64,000 nt of DNA from Paludibacter sp. GTDB lineage: Bacteria; Bacteroidota; Bacteroidia; Bacteroidales; Paludibacteraceae. The stretch covers positions 308,730 through 372,729 of the forward strand of contig JAFLKK010000019.1 in NCBI GenBank assembly GCA_019163375.1, written 5' to 3'. The first letter of the stretch is position 1. Each line of letters begins with the position of its first letter. Shown here piece after piece: positions 25,941 through 33,639 of this stretch. The position numbers and the translations under genes are program-made. Under the pieces are notes generated by a model, which saw nothing but the letters and a program-made list of their open reading frames with translations, did no database searches and was not told where the DNA came from.

Positions 25941-27845
25941 TTATTTCACTTCTTCGAAGTCAACATCAGTTACATCACCTTCTTTGTTGCCTTGGCTTTG
26001 TTGTCCGCCGGCGTTAGGTTGTGCCTGACCTTCTTGTGCATTTTGAGCATTGTACATCTCCTGGCTTGCAGCTTGGAACGCAGTGTTTACTTCGTTAGTT
26101 GCGGCGTCGATAGCATCAATGTCTTGTGCCTGGTGAGCAGCTTTTAATTTTGTCAAAGCATCTTCGATCGGGCCTTTTTTGTCAGCTGGGATTTTATCTC
26201 CAATTTCAGAAAGTTGTTTTTCTGTTTGGAAAATCAAGCTGTCAGCATGGTTTAATTTGTCGATTTTTTCTTTTTCTTTAGCATCGCTGTCAGCATTAGC
26301 AGCAGCTTCGTCTTTCATACGTTTGATTTCTGCATCGCTCAAACCAGATGATGCTTCGATACGAATACGTTGTTCTTTGCCGGTTGCTTTATCTTTAGCC
26401 GAAACGTGTAAGATCCCGTTAGCATCAATATCAAAAGTTACTTCAATTTGTGGTTCACCACGACGAGAAGGCATGATACCATCCAAGTGGAAACGACCGA
26501 TTGATTTATTTTGATTAGCCATTGGACGCTCACCTTGTAGGATATGAATTTCTACAGAAGGTTGATTGTCGGCAGCAGTTGTAAATGTTTCCGATTTTTT
26601 AGTTGGAATAGTTGTGTTCGACTCGATTAAACGTGTCATTACACTTCCCATAGTTTCGATACCCAACGAAAGTGGAGTAACATCAAGCAACAATACATCG
26701 GTTACTTCACCTGTCAATACACCACCTTGAATAGCAGCACCTACAGCAACAACTTCGTCAGGGTTAACACCTTTTGAAGCCGCTTTTCCGAAGAATTTCT
26801 CAACAGCTGTCTGGATAGCAGGGATACGTGTTGAACCACCTACTAAAATAATTTCGTCAATATCGCTGATGCTCAAACCTGCATTTTTCAATGCTGTTTT
26901 ACAAGGGTCGATAGTACGTTGAATCAAATCGTCAATTAATTGCTCGAATTTAGCACGGGTTAATGTACGTACCAAGTGACGTGGCACACCATCAACAGGC
27001 ATAATATATGGCAAGTTGATTTCTGAAGAAGTTGTATTCGATAATTCGATTTTTGCTTTTTCAGCAGCTTCTTTCAAACGTTGCAAAGCCATTGGGTCTT
27101 TGCTAAGGTCGATATTGCTGTTTTCGTTTTTGAATTCTTGTACCAACCAGTCGATAATACGGTGGTCAAAGTCATCACCACCAAGGTGAGTATCACCATC
27201 GGTCGATTTTACTTCAAATACACCATCGCCAAGCTCAAGTACAGAAACGTCATGAGTACCACCACCGCAGTCGAAGACCACGATTTTCATGTCTTTGTTT
27301 GTTTTGTCCAAACCATAAGCCAAAGCAGCAGCAGTTGGTTCGTTTACAATACGACGAACATTCAAACCTGCAATTTCGCCGGCCTCTTTAGTTGCCTGAC
27401 GTTGAGCATCGTTAAAGTAAGCAGGTACAGTGATAACTGCATCGGTTACTTCAGTTCCAAGATAATCTTCAGCTGTTTTTTTCATTTTTTGAAGAATGAT
27501 AGCCGAAATTTCCTGAGCAGAATACATACGTCCGTCGATGTCAACACGAGCAGTGTTGTTGTCGCCTTTTACTACTTTAAATGGCACACGTCCGATTTCT
27601 TTCGTCAAACGGTCATAGGTTTCACCCATAAAACGTTTGATAGAAAATACAGTTTTAGTTGGGTTGGTAATGGCTTGACGTTTTGCAGGATCACCCACTT
27701 TACGTTCGCCACCTTCAATAAATCCTACTACGGAAGGAGTGGTACGTTTTCCTTCGCTGTTTGAGATAACGATAGGTTCGTTACCCTCCATTACAGAAAC
27801 ACACGAGTTGGTGGTTCCTAAGTCAATTCCAATAATTTTTCCCAT
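25941..27845 (-). CDS. dnaK: Molecular chaperone DnaK (Hsp70)
   Basis: A full-length 634-residue chaperone: ATPase domain 1-380 ([60 protein letters not shown]), the linker [10 protein letters not shown], the substrate-binding beta domain and helical lid, and the acidic end [16 protein letters not shown] replaces the commoner IYDLGGGT/FDLGGGT with a cysteine at that place, a common Bacteroidetes variant. It stands alone, without grpE or dnaJ nearby. The promoter region holds a sigma54-like element and repeated GTCAG boxes (separate entry). Confidence 0.98.
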   Translation of the reverse strand: MGKIIGIDLGTTNSCVSVMEGNEPIVISNSEGKRTTPSVVGFIEGGERKVGDPAKRQAITNPTKTVFSIKRFMGETYDRLTKEIGRVPFKVVKGDNNTARVDIDGRMYSAQEISAIILQKMKKTAEDYLGTEVTDAVITVPAYFNDAQRQATKEAGEIAGLNVRRIVNEPTAAALAYGLDKTNKDMKIVVFDCGGGTHDVSVLELGDGVFEVKSTDGDTHLGGDDFDHRIIDWLVQEFKNENSNIDLSKDPMALQRLKEAAEKAKIELSNTTSSEINLPYIMPVDGVPRHLVRTLTRAKFEQLIDDLIQRTIDPCKTALKNAGLSISDIDEIILVGGSTRIPAIQTAVEKFFGKAASKGVNPDEVVAVGAAIQGGVLTGEVTDVLLLDVTPLSLGIETMGSVMTRLIESNTTIPTKKSETFTTAADNQPSVEIHILQGERPMANQNKSIGRFHLDGIMPSRRGEPQIEVTFDIDANGILHVSAKDKATGKEQRIRIEASSGLSDAEIKRMKDEAAANADSDAKEKEKIDKLNHADSLIFQTEKQLSEIGDKIPADKKGPIEDALTKLKAAHQAQDIDAIDAATNEVNTAFQAASQEMYNAQNAQEGQAQPNAGGQQSQGNKEGDVTDVDFEEVK

Positions 27846-27910
27846 AATCTTTTTTATTATTTTATTTTTTCAGTTATTTCTGATATGTTTTTTAGTACGC
27901 TTCACATTTT

Positions 27911-28004
27911 ACAAAGGATGTGCCAACTACAAATTGGTGGTCAGAAATCTGAATTTGTCAGAAAAAGTCAGAATAGGGGAGATGTTTAGTCAGAAAATGC
28001 TGAC
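27911..28004 (-). promoter_or_regulatory. dnaK control region: sigma54-like promoter with GTCAG repeats
   Basis: On the minus strand, TTGGCACATCCTTTGT (27926-27911) matches the RpoN -24/-12 form TGGCAC-N5-TTG at every fixed position tested except G7 and the final C. Upstream of it lie four plus-strand GTCAGAA copies (27940, 27957, 27967, 27989) and one inverted CTGAC (28000-28004); the last two form GTCAG-N6-CTGAC. These could be enhancer sites for an NtrC-like activator. The CCTTTG part could alternatively serve as a sigma70-type -7 box. Confidence 0.5.
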
Positions 28005-28202
28005 AAAAGGGCAGGATATGGCAGGAAATGTAGGAGCAAGAGGTCAGAGGCAAGAAGTAAGTATTGGGAATAATATGATTGTAGGGTAGGGAAGGCATAA
28101 CTTTGCTTGTAGGTATAAGTTTTTAATCACTGACACATTCCTTACCTCTAACTTCTTGTCTCTTACTCCTAAAAGACTTACCTTTGCACCAAACTTCACT
28201 TT
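28005..28202. other. Rest of the dnaK-folK intergenic region
   Basis: About 200 bases between divergently transcribed dnaK and folK. It is purine-rich at its left (AGGAGCAAGAGGTCAGAGG) and AT-rich toward folK. CCTTTGCACC just before the folK ATG (28180-28189) may be a -7 box. The 116-residue plus ORF in the track here is a shadow of the regulatory region. Confidence 0.4.
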
Positions 28203-28658
28203 ATGGCATTAGTATATCTGGGTCTTGGTACAAATTTGGGCGAAAAGGAGCGTAATCTGAACGATGCAATAATTTTTTTGTCGCAGGAGGTAGGATTTGT
28301 AATTCGGTCATCAACATTTTATACGTCTAAACCCTGGGGTTTTGAGTCGGATAATGACTTCCTGAATGCGGTGGTATTAATTGATACAAATCTTACACCT
28401 TTTGATGTGCTGAGCAAAACGCAGGAGATTGAAAAAAGTCTCGGGCGTACTGCTAAGACAATAAGCGGATATTCCGATAGGTTGATTGATATTGATATTC
28501 TGTTGTACGATAATTTAATTATCGACCAGCCAACATTAAAAATCCCGCATCCACTTATCGCAGAACGGGATTTTGTAATTATTCCTTTGACCGAAATAGC
28601 ACCTGAGCTGGTACATCCTGTTTTCGGCAGAAAAATGGTAGAACTATTGAATCGGTGA
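28203..28658 (+). CDS. folK: 2-amino-4-hydroxy-6-hydroxymethyldihydropteridine pyrophosphokinase
   Basis: A 151-residue HPPK, the folate-pathway enzyme that pyrophosphorylates the pterin alcohol. It has the N-terminal YLGLGTNLGEKERNLNDAI, the substrate motif TSKPWGFESDNDFLNAVV, and the signature SDRLIDIDILLYDN followed by IPHPLIAERDFVIIPL. Length and ends are normal. A single gene, convergent with the DUF2007 gene five bases away. Confidence 0.96.
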   Translation: MALVYLGLGTNLGEKERNLNDAIIFLSQEVGFVIRSSTFYTSKPWGFESDNDFLNAVVLIDTNLTPFDVLSKTQEIEKSLGRTAKTISGYSDRLIDIDILLYDNLIIDQPTLKIPHPLIAERDFVIIPLTEIAPELVHPVFGRKMVELLNR

Positions 28659-28663
28659 AGAAC

Positions 28664-28897
28664 TCAATTGTCAATAGAATTTTTGTAGTCTTCCAGTATT
28701 TTGATGGCTTCTTCGAAATCTTTCTCAAAAACAACAATTCTCAATCCGTCGTTAATCTCACCAAACATTGGCAATAACTCCACCGAATCTTCATTGTTGA
28801 TAGAACTGTCGATGTTGTTTTCTTTCAATAATTCCTGATCGAACAAGGCTTCCACCATTGTTTCGTAATTTTTTAATGTTATAAGCTTGTCTTCCAT
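28664..28897 (-). CDS. DUF2007-type putative signal-transducing protein
   Basis: A 77-residue acidic cytoplasmic protein, MEDKLITLKNYETMVEALFD to DDFEEAIKILEDYK-type end. It fits the small DUF2007 fold (beta-alpha-beta with an IVVFEKDFEEAIKIL helix), which Bacteroidetes often carry as a free-standing gene and which resembles a PII-like domain in shape. Nothing shows its partner. Confidence 0.7.
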   Translation of the reverse strand: MEDKLITLKNYETMVEALFDQELLKENNIDSSINNEDSVELLPMFGEINDGLRIVVFEKDFEEAIKILEDYKNSIDN

Positions 28898-29124
28898 AGT
28901 GATTAAAATTGAAAATTATTAATTGAGAATTATTAATTACAAAGATAGTTGTATTGTTGAGAATGTAATGACAATTTCAATCTTTATTTAATAATAAAAC
29001 AGTTGACAATGAACTTTGTTTTTGCGTGGAAGCACATTTATTTACGGGCAATTTATTATATTTGTATGTGCATTAGCAGGATTGAAAAGCACTGAATTCG
29101 TGCCGATAAGTGGATATTTTTTGC

Positions 29125-29132
29125 TACTTTTG
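29125..29132 (+). promoter_or_regulatory. -7 box (TACTTTTG) for the DUF5063 gene
   Basis: An exact TAnnTTTG match. It would start transcription near 29139, downstream of the track's ATG at 29110, which decides the true start at 29161. Confidence 0.65.
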
Positions 29133-29160
29133 CAACTGTTTATTAATTTTTATACCGAAA

Positions 29161-29799
29161 ATGGATTTAGACCAACTCCCCGATCATATAGTTTACAGCA
29201 AAAACGTCATCGAATTTGTCACCGTAGCCGCCGAAACATGTTTGTTTCTGGAGCACGCTACCGATTTTTCGCGTGAAGATTTTGTCGTTAAATCCGTAAA
29301 ATTATTTCCGCTTCTCTATTTAAAAGCCTCGCTCATAGATATTCCCGCAAGTGTATTCGACAAAGGCGCCGAGCGTTTTGTGACCGAAGAAGATTACTTA
29401 TTTGTGCGTGAACAAGTGGAGCAATTGTTGGGAGCTGACGACTCGTACCTGGAGGTTTTTCATCCCGATATGTCCTTGAGCGATACCCCGATTGCAGCTT
29501 TTGTGTCGGAAAACATTGCTGATATTTATCAGGAATTGAAAGATTTCGCAGCCAATTTTCAGCTGGGCGAAGTAGATATAATGAACGATGCTTTGGTGGT
29601 TTGTCTCGAAGCATTCGGTCAGCATTGGGGACAAAAACTGCTGAATGCCATGAGGGCTTTACATGCTTTACGCTTCAGCGATGGATTTGGAGTCGAAGAA
29701 GCGGATGAAAAAGAGGCTTCTGCAAAAAAAATAGATAGAAACTCGTTTCTGAATTTTCTTCACGATGATGAAGAGGATGAATTTGGTAACATATTGTAA
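29161..29799 (+). CDS. DUF5063 family protein
   Basis: A 212-residue cytoplasmic, mostly helical, strongly acidic protein (MDLDQLPDHIVYSKNVIEFV to DDEEDEFGNIL). I place the start at 29161 because a TACTTTTG promoter lies at 29125-29132, inside the longer track ORF. The family is conserved in Bacteroidales, with no known function to my knowledge. It precedes an RNase D-like exonuclease by nine bases and an rRNA methyltransferase after that, hinting at an RNA-related role. Confidence 0.75.
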   Translation: MDLDQLPDHIVYSKNVIEFVTVAAETCLFLEHATDFSREDFVVKSVKLFPLLYLKASLIDIPASVFDKGAERFVTEEDYLFVREQVEQLLGADDSYLEVFHPDMSLSDTPIAAFVSENIADIYQELKDFAANFQLGEVDIMNDALVVCLEAFGQHWGQKLLNAMRALHALRFSDGFGVEEADEKEASAKKIDRNSFLNFLHDDEEDEFGNIL

Positions 29800-29808
29800 T
29801 GCAATTGT

Positions 29809-30510
29809 ATGTTTAAAACAAAAATAACAAAGGAAGAGGTAAATACCTTGCCGGTAGTGATTTTCGAAGGTAAGATAACTTTGGTTGATGATTTGTCCAA
29901 AGTAAATCCGGCCATCGAAGAGCTTCGTAAAAGCAATGTTGTGGGTCTTGATACAGAGACAAAACCGTCGTTTACCCGAGGCACACATCACAAAGTATCG
30001 TTGGTGCAAATCTCTACCCTGGATCATTGTTTTTTGTTTCGACTCAATTTAATCGACTTTCCTGCTGCTTTGGCTGAGTTTTTGGCCGATCAGAAAATTC
30101 AAAAAATTGGTCTTTCGCTACGCGATGATTTGATTGGTTTGAATAAGCGACATACTTTTAAACCGGCCGGCTTTATTGATATACAAACCATTGCCCAGCA
30201 TTATGGCATAATGGAGTTGAGCTTACAGAAAGTCTATGCCATTATTTTTGGAAAAAAAATCTCAAAATCTCAACGACTGACAAACTGGGAAAATCCAGAA
30301 CTGAGCGATCAACAACAACGATACGCTGCAACGGATGCCTGGGCCAGCTTGCAAATATACCTGCAACTAATGAATGAAAAGAAGCTGAGCAAAAAGCAAC
30401 TGGATCAAATATTATTGGAACAGGCTGAGGAACAACGTGAATTGCGTGAGCAACAGATTCAAAACCGACTCGCTGAATCGGCCATGAGTGATGCTAACCC
30501 CTCAATTTAA
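29809..30510 (+). CDS. 3'-5' exonuclease, RNase D/DEDD family
   Basis: A 233-residue single-domain DnaQ-fold exonuclease. The DEDDy motifs are seen as VVGLDTETKPSF (Exo I), IGLSLRDDLIGLNK (Exo II) and RYAATDAWASLQIYLQL (Exo III, Y-A-x-x-D). There is no HRDC domain, unlike E. coli RNase D; this short form is common in Bacteroidetes. It acts on RNA 3' ends or small nucleic acids, with the substrate unproven. It forms an operon with the DUF5063 gene and probably the following methyltransferase (48-base gap). Confidence 0.92.
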   Translation: MFKTKITKEEVNTLPVVIFEGKITLVDDLSKVNPAIEELRKSNVVGLDTETKPSFTRGTHHKVSLVQISTLDHCFLFRLNLIDFPAALAEFLADQKIQKIGLSLRDDLIGLNKRHTFKPAGFIDIQTIAQHYGIMELSLQKVYAIIFGKKISKSQRLTNWENPELSDQQQRYAATDAWASLQIYLQLMNEKKLSKKQLDQILLEQAEEQRELREQQIQNRLAESAMSDANPSI

Positions 30511-30558
30511 TTCAACTTCTCAAATTTAACTTGTTACTAAAAACTCGCCACTACAAAA

Positions 30559-31746
30559 ATGATTATCATACAACTCAAACCAAAGAAAGAAGAAAGTTTA
30601 AAACGTTTTCACCCATGGGTTTTTTCCGGTGCAATTCAGAAAATTGAAGGAAAACCTGCCGAAGGTGATTTGGTGGAAGTACTGGATAATCAGCGCAATT
30701 TTTTGGCCATCGGTCATTATCAAATTGGCAGTATAGCCGTACGTGTTGTTTCTTTCGACAAGTTGGATGTTGACGATAGTTTTTGGAGCCGCAAAATACA
30801 ATTAGCCTATGCCATGCGTGTGTCATTGGGATTGGTTGATCCGAAGAAAAACAATACATATCGCTTGGTTCATGGCGAAGGCGATTCACTGCCGGGTCTT
30901 ATTGTGGATGTGTACGATGAAACGGCTGTGATGCAGGCACACTCGGTAGGTATGCACGAAACGCGTGAAATACTGGCTAAAGCCATTGTTGAAAATGTTC
31001 CGCAAGTAAAACATGTGTATTACAAGTCGGCAACAACACTGCCATTTAATGCGCCAATTACACCCGAAGATGGCTATCTGATTGGTGAAGAGACTCCCTC
31101 ACTTTCGGCAATTGAGAATGGGCTGGAATTTCATGTTGACTGGCTACGAGGTCAGAAAACCGGATTTTTTGTCGATCAACGCGAAAATCGTTCGTTGTTG
31201 GAGCGCTATTCAAAAGGGAAATCGGTCCTAAATATGTTTTGCTATACCGGAGGTTTCTCGGTGTATGCATTACGTGGTGGAGCTGAAGTGGTTCATTCCG
31301 TGGATAGTTCCACGAAGGCCATTGCTTTGACTGACAAAAATGTGGAGCTGAACTATCCAAATGATTCACGTCATAAATCGTTTGACGAAGATGCATTTAA
31401 GTATTTGAATAATCTTCATACCTTCGAACAAAAATATGATTTGATTATTCTCGACCCGCCTGCATTTGCCAAACACCGTGAAGCATTGCGTAACGCACTC
31501 AAAGGATACAAACGGTTGAACGCAAAAGCATTTGAGCAAATTAAACCAGGTGGCATTGTTTTTACATTTTCATGTTCACAGGTTGTGTCTAAAGAGCAGT
31601 TCCGTTTGGCTGTTTTTAGTGCTGCTGCCGAGAGTAAACGCAACGTGCGCATCTTACATCAGTTAAGTCAACCTGCCGATCACCCTATCAATATTTATCA
31701 TCCCGAAGGAGAATATTTGAAAGGTTTAGTGCTTTGGGTGGAGTAA
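30559..31746 (+). CDS. Class I SAM-dependent rRNA (cytosine-C5) methyltransferase, RlmI family
   Basis: A 395-residue protein with an N-terminal PUA domain (residues 1-75, RFHPWVFSGAIQKIEGKPAE), a middle EEHEH domain and a Rossmann methyltransferase. Motifs are VLNMFCYTGGFSVYALRGGA (motif I), LIILDPPAFAKHREAL (motif IV, PPAF) and VFTFSCSQ (motif VI with the active-site Cys region). E. coli RlmI makes m5C1962 in 23S rRNA; the same target is inferred here. Confidence 0.92.
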   Translation: MIIIQLKPKKEESLKRFHPWVFSGAIQKIEGKPAEGDLVEVLDNQRNFLAIGHYQIGSIAVRVVSFDKLDVDDSFWSRKIQLAYAMRVSLGLVDPKKNNTYRLVHGEGDSLPGLIVDVYDETAVMQAHSVGMHETREILAKAIVENVPQVKHVYYKSATTLPFNAPITPEDGYLIGEETPSLSAIENGLEFHVDWLRGQKTGFFVDQRENRSLLERYSKGKSVLNMFCYTGGFSVYALRGGAEVVHSVDSSTKAIALTDKNVELNYPNDSRHKSFDEDAFKYLNNLHTFEQKYDLIILDPPAFAKHREALRNALKGYKRLNAKAFEQIKPGGIVFTFSCSQVVSKEQFRLAVFSAAAESKRNVRILHQLSQPADHPINIYHPEGEYLKGLVLWVE

Positions 31747-31835
31747 AATTCACCCAAAAATGTCATTTTGTGCAAAAAAATGGCTCTTAATTGCAAATAT
31801 TTTCTCAAAAAGTTTTTTCTTTTCAATACAATCGC

Positions 31836-31843
31836 TATATTTG
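31836..31843 (+). promoter_or_regulatory. -7 box (TATATTTG) for the ECF sigma factor gene
   Basis: An exact TAnnTTTG match about 80 bases before the start codon, giving a leader of about 75 bases. Confidence 0.65.
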
Positions 31844-31923
31844 CAGTGCAAACAACCTCAATAATCATTAAAATTTAAACGCCTATTGCCCAATATTACT
31901 TTATAATTTTAAAAATAAAAGTA

Positions 31924-32517
31924 ATGAAGACTCTAAATCAGTTAGCCGATGACAAATTGGTTAAATTGTATGAAGGTGGTAATAACAAAGCGTTTGAAAT
32001 TTTATTGTTGCGATACAAATCGAAAGCATATACCTATATATACTTGATCGTTCGCAATCGGGAACTCGCCGAAGATATTTTTCAAGACACCTTTATTAAA
32101 GCAATTGCAACCATACAACAAGGTCGCTATGTTGAATCGGGCAAATTTTTGCCCTGGGTTAACCGCATCGCGCACAATCTGATCATCGATCATTTCAGAC
32201 GCGAGAAAAATGAGAATACATTTTCCGCTGATGCCGTTGATTACGATATTGTAAACAACTCAAAACTTGCCGAAAAAAGCTTTGAAGACACAATTTCGAA
32301 TGAACAAGTGTTGAATGATGTGGTGCATTTGATTAATTTCCTGCCTCCAACTCAGCAAAAGGTAATTCGTATGCGCTATTTTGAGGATCTAAGCTTCAAG
32401 GAAATAGCAGAAAAAACCGATGTGAGCATTAATACTGCTCTCGGACGCATGCGTTATGCATTATTGAACATGCGTCGCATTGCAGCAGAAAAAGATGTTT
32501 ATTTGGAAATAAAATAA
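31924..32517 (+). CDS. RNA polymerase ECF-type sigma factor
   Basis: A 197-residue sigma-70 family protein: region 2 (ELAEDIFQDTFIKAI, then FLPWVNRIAHNLIIDHFRRE) and region 4 (LPPTQQKVIRMRYFEDLSFK, EIAEKTDVSINTALGRMRYA). No anti-sigma gene follows; a 62-residue ORF does. It resembles the widely conserved Bacteroidetes ECF factor without a dedicated FecR-type partner. The regulon is unknown. Confidence 0.94.
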   Translation: MKTLNQLADDKLVKLYEGGNNKAFEILLLRYKSKAYTYIYLIVRNRELAEDIFQDTFIKAIATIQQGRYVESGKFLPWVNRIAHNLIIDHFRREKNENTFSADAVDYDIVNNSKLAEKSFEDTISNEQVLNDVVHLINFLPPTQQKVIRMRYFEDLSFKEIAEKTDVSINTALGRMRYALLNMRRIAAEKDVYLEIK

Positions 32518-32688
32518 TTTATCGACTTGTTCGCTTAGATTTTATTGTAAACATTTATATTACAGTTATTTGTATTTGTGTATTTTGCTTTTTTATTGTT
32601 TAGATTGTTGATATTGAATTTATTTTAATGGCGTATATACTTTTTTGATTGCCCATACGTTTTAGTTGTATTATAAACAAAAACTGAA

Positions 32689-32877
32689 ATGTTGCCTATG
32701 CAAAAAATGATTACTCCATTAAACAAAACTGATTTAATCCAACAAGAGAAGAACGCTGAAAATCAACTACAAATGCAACCAAAACAAGCAACTTTAAATA
32801 AGATTCTTCAATTTGCGGCCACATACAGGGCTGAGAAAATAGCCGAAAATCAGTTCGTTGAATTGTTTTTAAACTAA
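32689..32877 (+). CDS. Small conserved-looking protein downstream of the ECF sigma gene
   Basis: A 62-residue, Gln/Asn/Lys-rich, soluble ORF (MQPKQATLNKILQFAATYRA, ending FVELFLN). It lies 171 bases after the sigma gene, has its own AT-rich upstream region and a strong terminator right after it, which supports real expression. I recognise no family. The ATG at 32701 (MQKMITPL) is an alternative start. It could be an anti-sigma or adaptor peptide, but that is speculation. Confidence 0.55.
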   Translation: MLPMQKMITPLNKTDLIQQEKNAENQLQMQPKQATLNKILQFAATYRAEKIAENQFVELFLN

Positions 32878-32883
32878 TAAAAA

Positions 32884-32916
32884 GAGACTTCCAACTACAT
32901 GGAAGTCTTTTTTTTA
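32884..32916 (+). terminator. Terminator after the 62-residue ORF
   Basis: The stem AGACTTCC/GGAAGTCT with an 8-base loop is followed by nine T residues. Confidence 0.85.
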
Positions 32917-32917
32917 T

Positions 32918-32925
32918 TACATTTG
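32918..32925 (+). promoter_or_regulatory. -7 box (TACATTTG) for rpe-comEC
   Basis: An exact TAnnTTTG match immediately after the preceding terminator; the rpe ATG follows about 60 bases on. Confidence 0.6.
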
Positions 32926-32985
32926 CATAGGAAATTACAGGAGCAACAAAGCTCGAATTTTTCCTTTCAAATTTGAATTGTAATT

Positions 32986-33636
32986 ATGACTAAAATTATA
33001 TCACCATCCTTATTATCAGCCGATTTTGGCAATTTAGAAGCAGCGTGCAAAATGATTAATGCAAGTGAAGCCGAGTGGTTGCACATCGATGTGATGGATG
33101 GTGTTTTTGTGCCGAACATATCTTTTGGCTTTCCTGTGTTGGAAGCTGTAAATAAATATTGTAATAAACCCTTGGATGTGCATTTGATGATTGTCCATCC
33201 CGAAAAATACATCACCCGATTTGCAAAAGCCGGTGCCGATATTCTGACTTTTCATTACGAAACTGTTGAAAACCCTTTGGAAATAATTGAACTGATTAAA
33301 TCAGAAGGTATAAAAGTGGGTATTACCATCAACCCGGACGTGCCGGTGAGTGTTCTTGAACCTTATGTTGATACGGTTGATCTAGTGCTACTTATGACTG
33401 TTTTTGCAGGCTATGGCGGTCAGCAGTTTATTGAAGATAGCTATGCCCGAATTGCTGAATTACGCGAAATGATTGAACGTAAAAATGCTCATTGTGTGAT
33501 TGAAGTGGATGGTGGGGTGAATGTTCAGAATGCACAACAACTTTTCGATAGTGGTGTAAATGTGTTGGTTGCAGGCAGTGCTGTTTTTAATGCCAACAAT
33601 CCAATCGAAACAATTCATAATATGCTTAAAGGTTAG
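32986..33636 (+). CDS. rpe: Ribulose-phosphate 3-epimerase
   Basis: A 216-residue TIM barrel interconverting ribulose-5-P and xylulose-5-P. Signatures: SPSLLSADFGNLEAACKMIN, HIDVMDGVFVPNISFGFPVL, DVHLMIVHPEKYI, LLMTVFAGYGGQQFIE (usually MSVNPGFGGQ; here TVFAGYGGQ) and IEVDGGVNVQNAQQLFDSG. The catalytic Asp pair and metal His/Asp are present. The N-to-F and P-to-A changes in the VNPGFGGQ loop are unusual but keep the phosphate-binding glycines. comEC starts three bases later. Confidence 0.95.
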   Translation: MTKIISPSLLSADFGNLEAACKMINASEAEWLHIDVMDGVFVPNISFGFPVLEAVNKYCNKPLDVHLMIVHPEKYITRFAKAGADILTFHYETVENPLEIIELIKSEGIKVGITINPDVPVSVLEPYVDTVDLVLLMTVFAGYGGQQFIEDSYARIAELREMIERKNAHCVIEVDGGVNVQNAQQLFDSGVNVLVAGSAVFNANNPIETIHNMLKG

Positions 33637-33639
33637 TCT

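Noticed and set aside
27081-27764. 227-residue plus ORF opposite dnaK
   Set aside because: Antisense shadow of the highly conserved DnaK ATPase domain; no start signals of its own.
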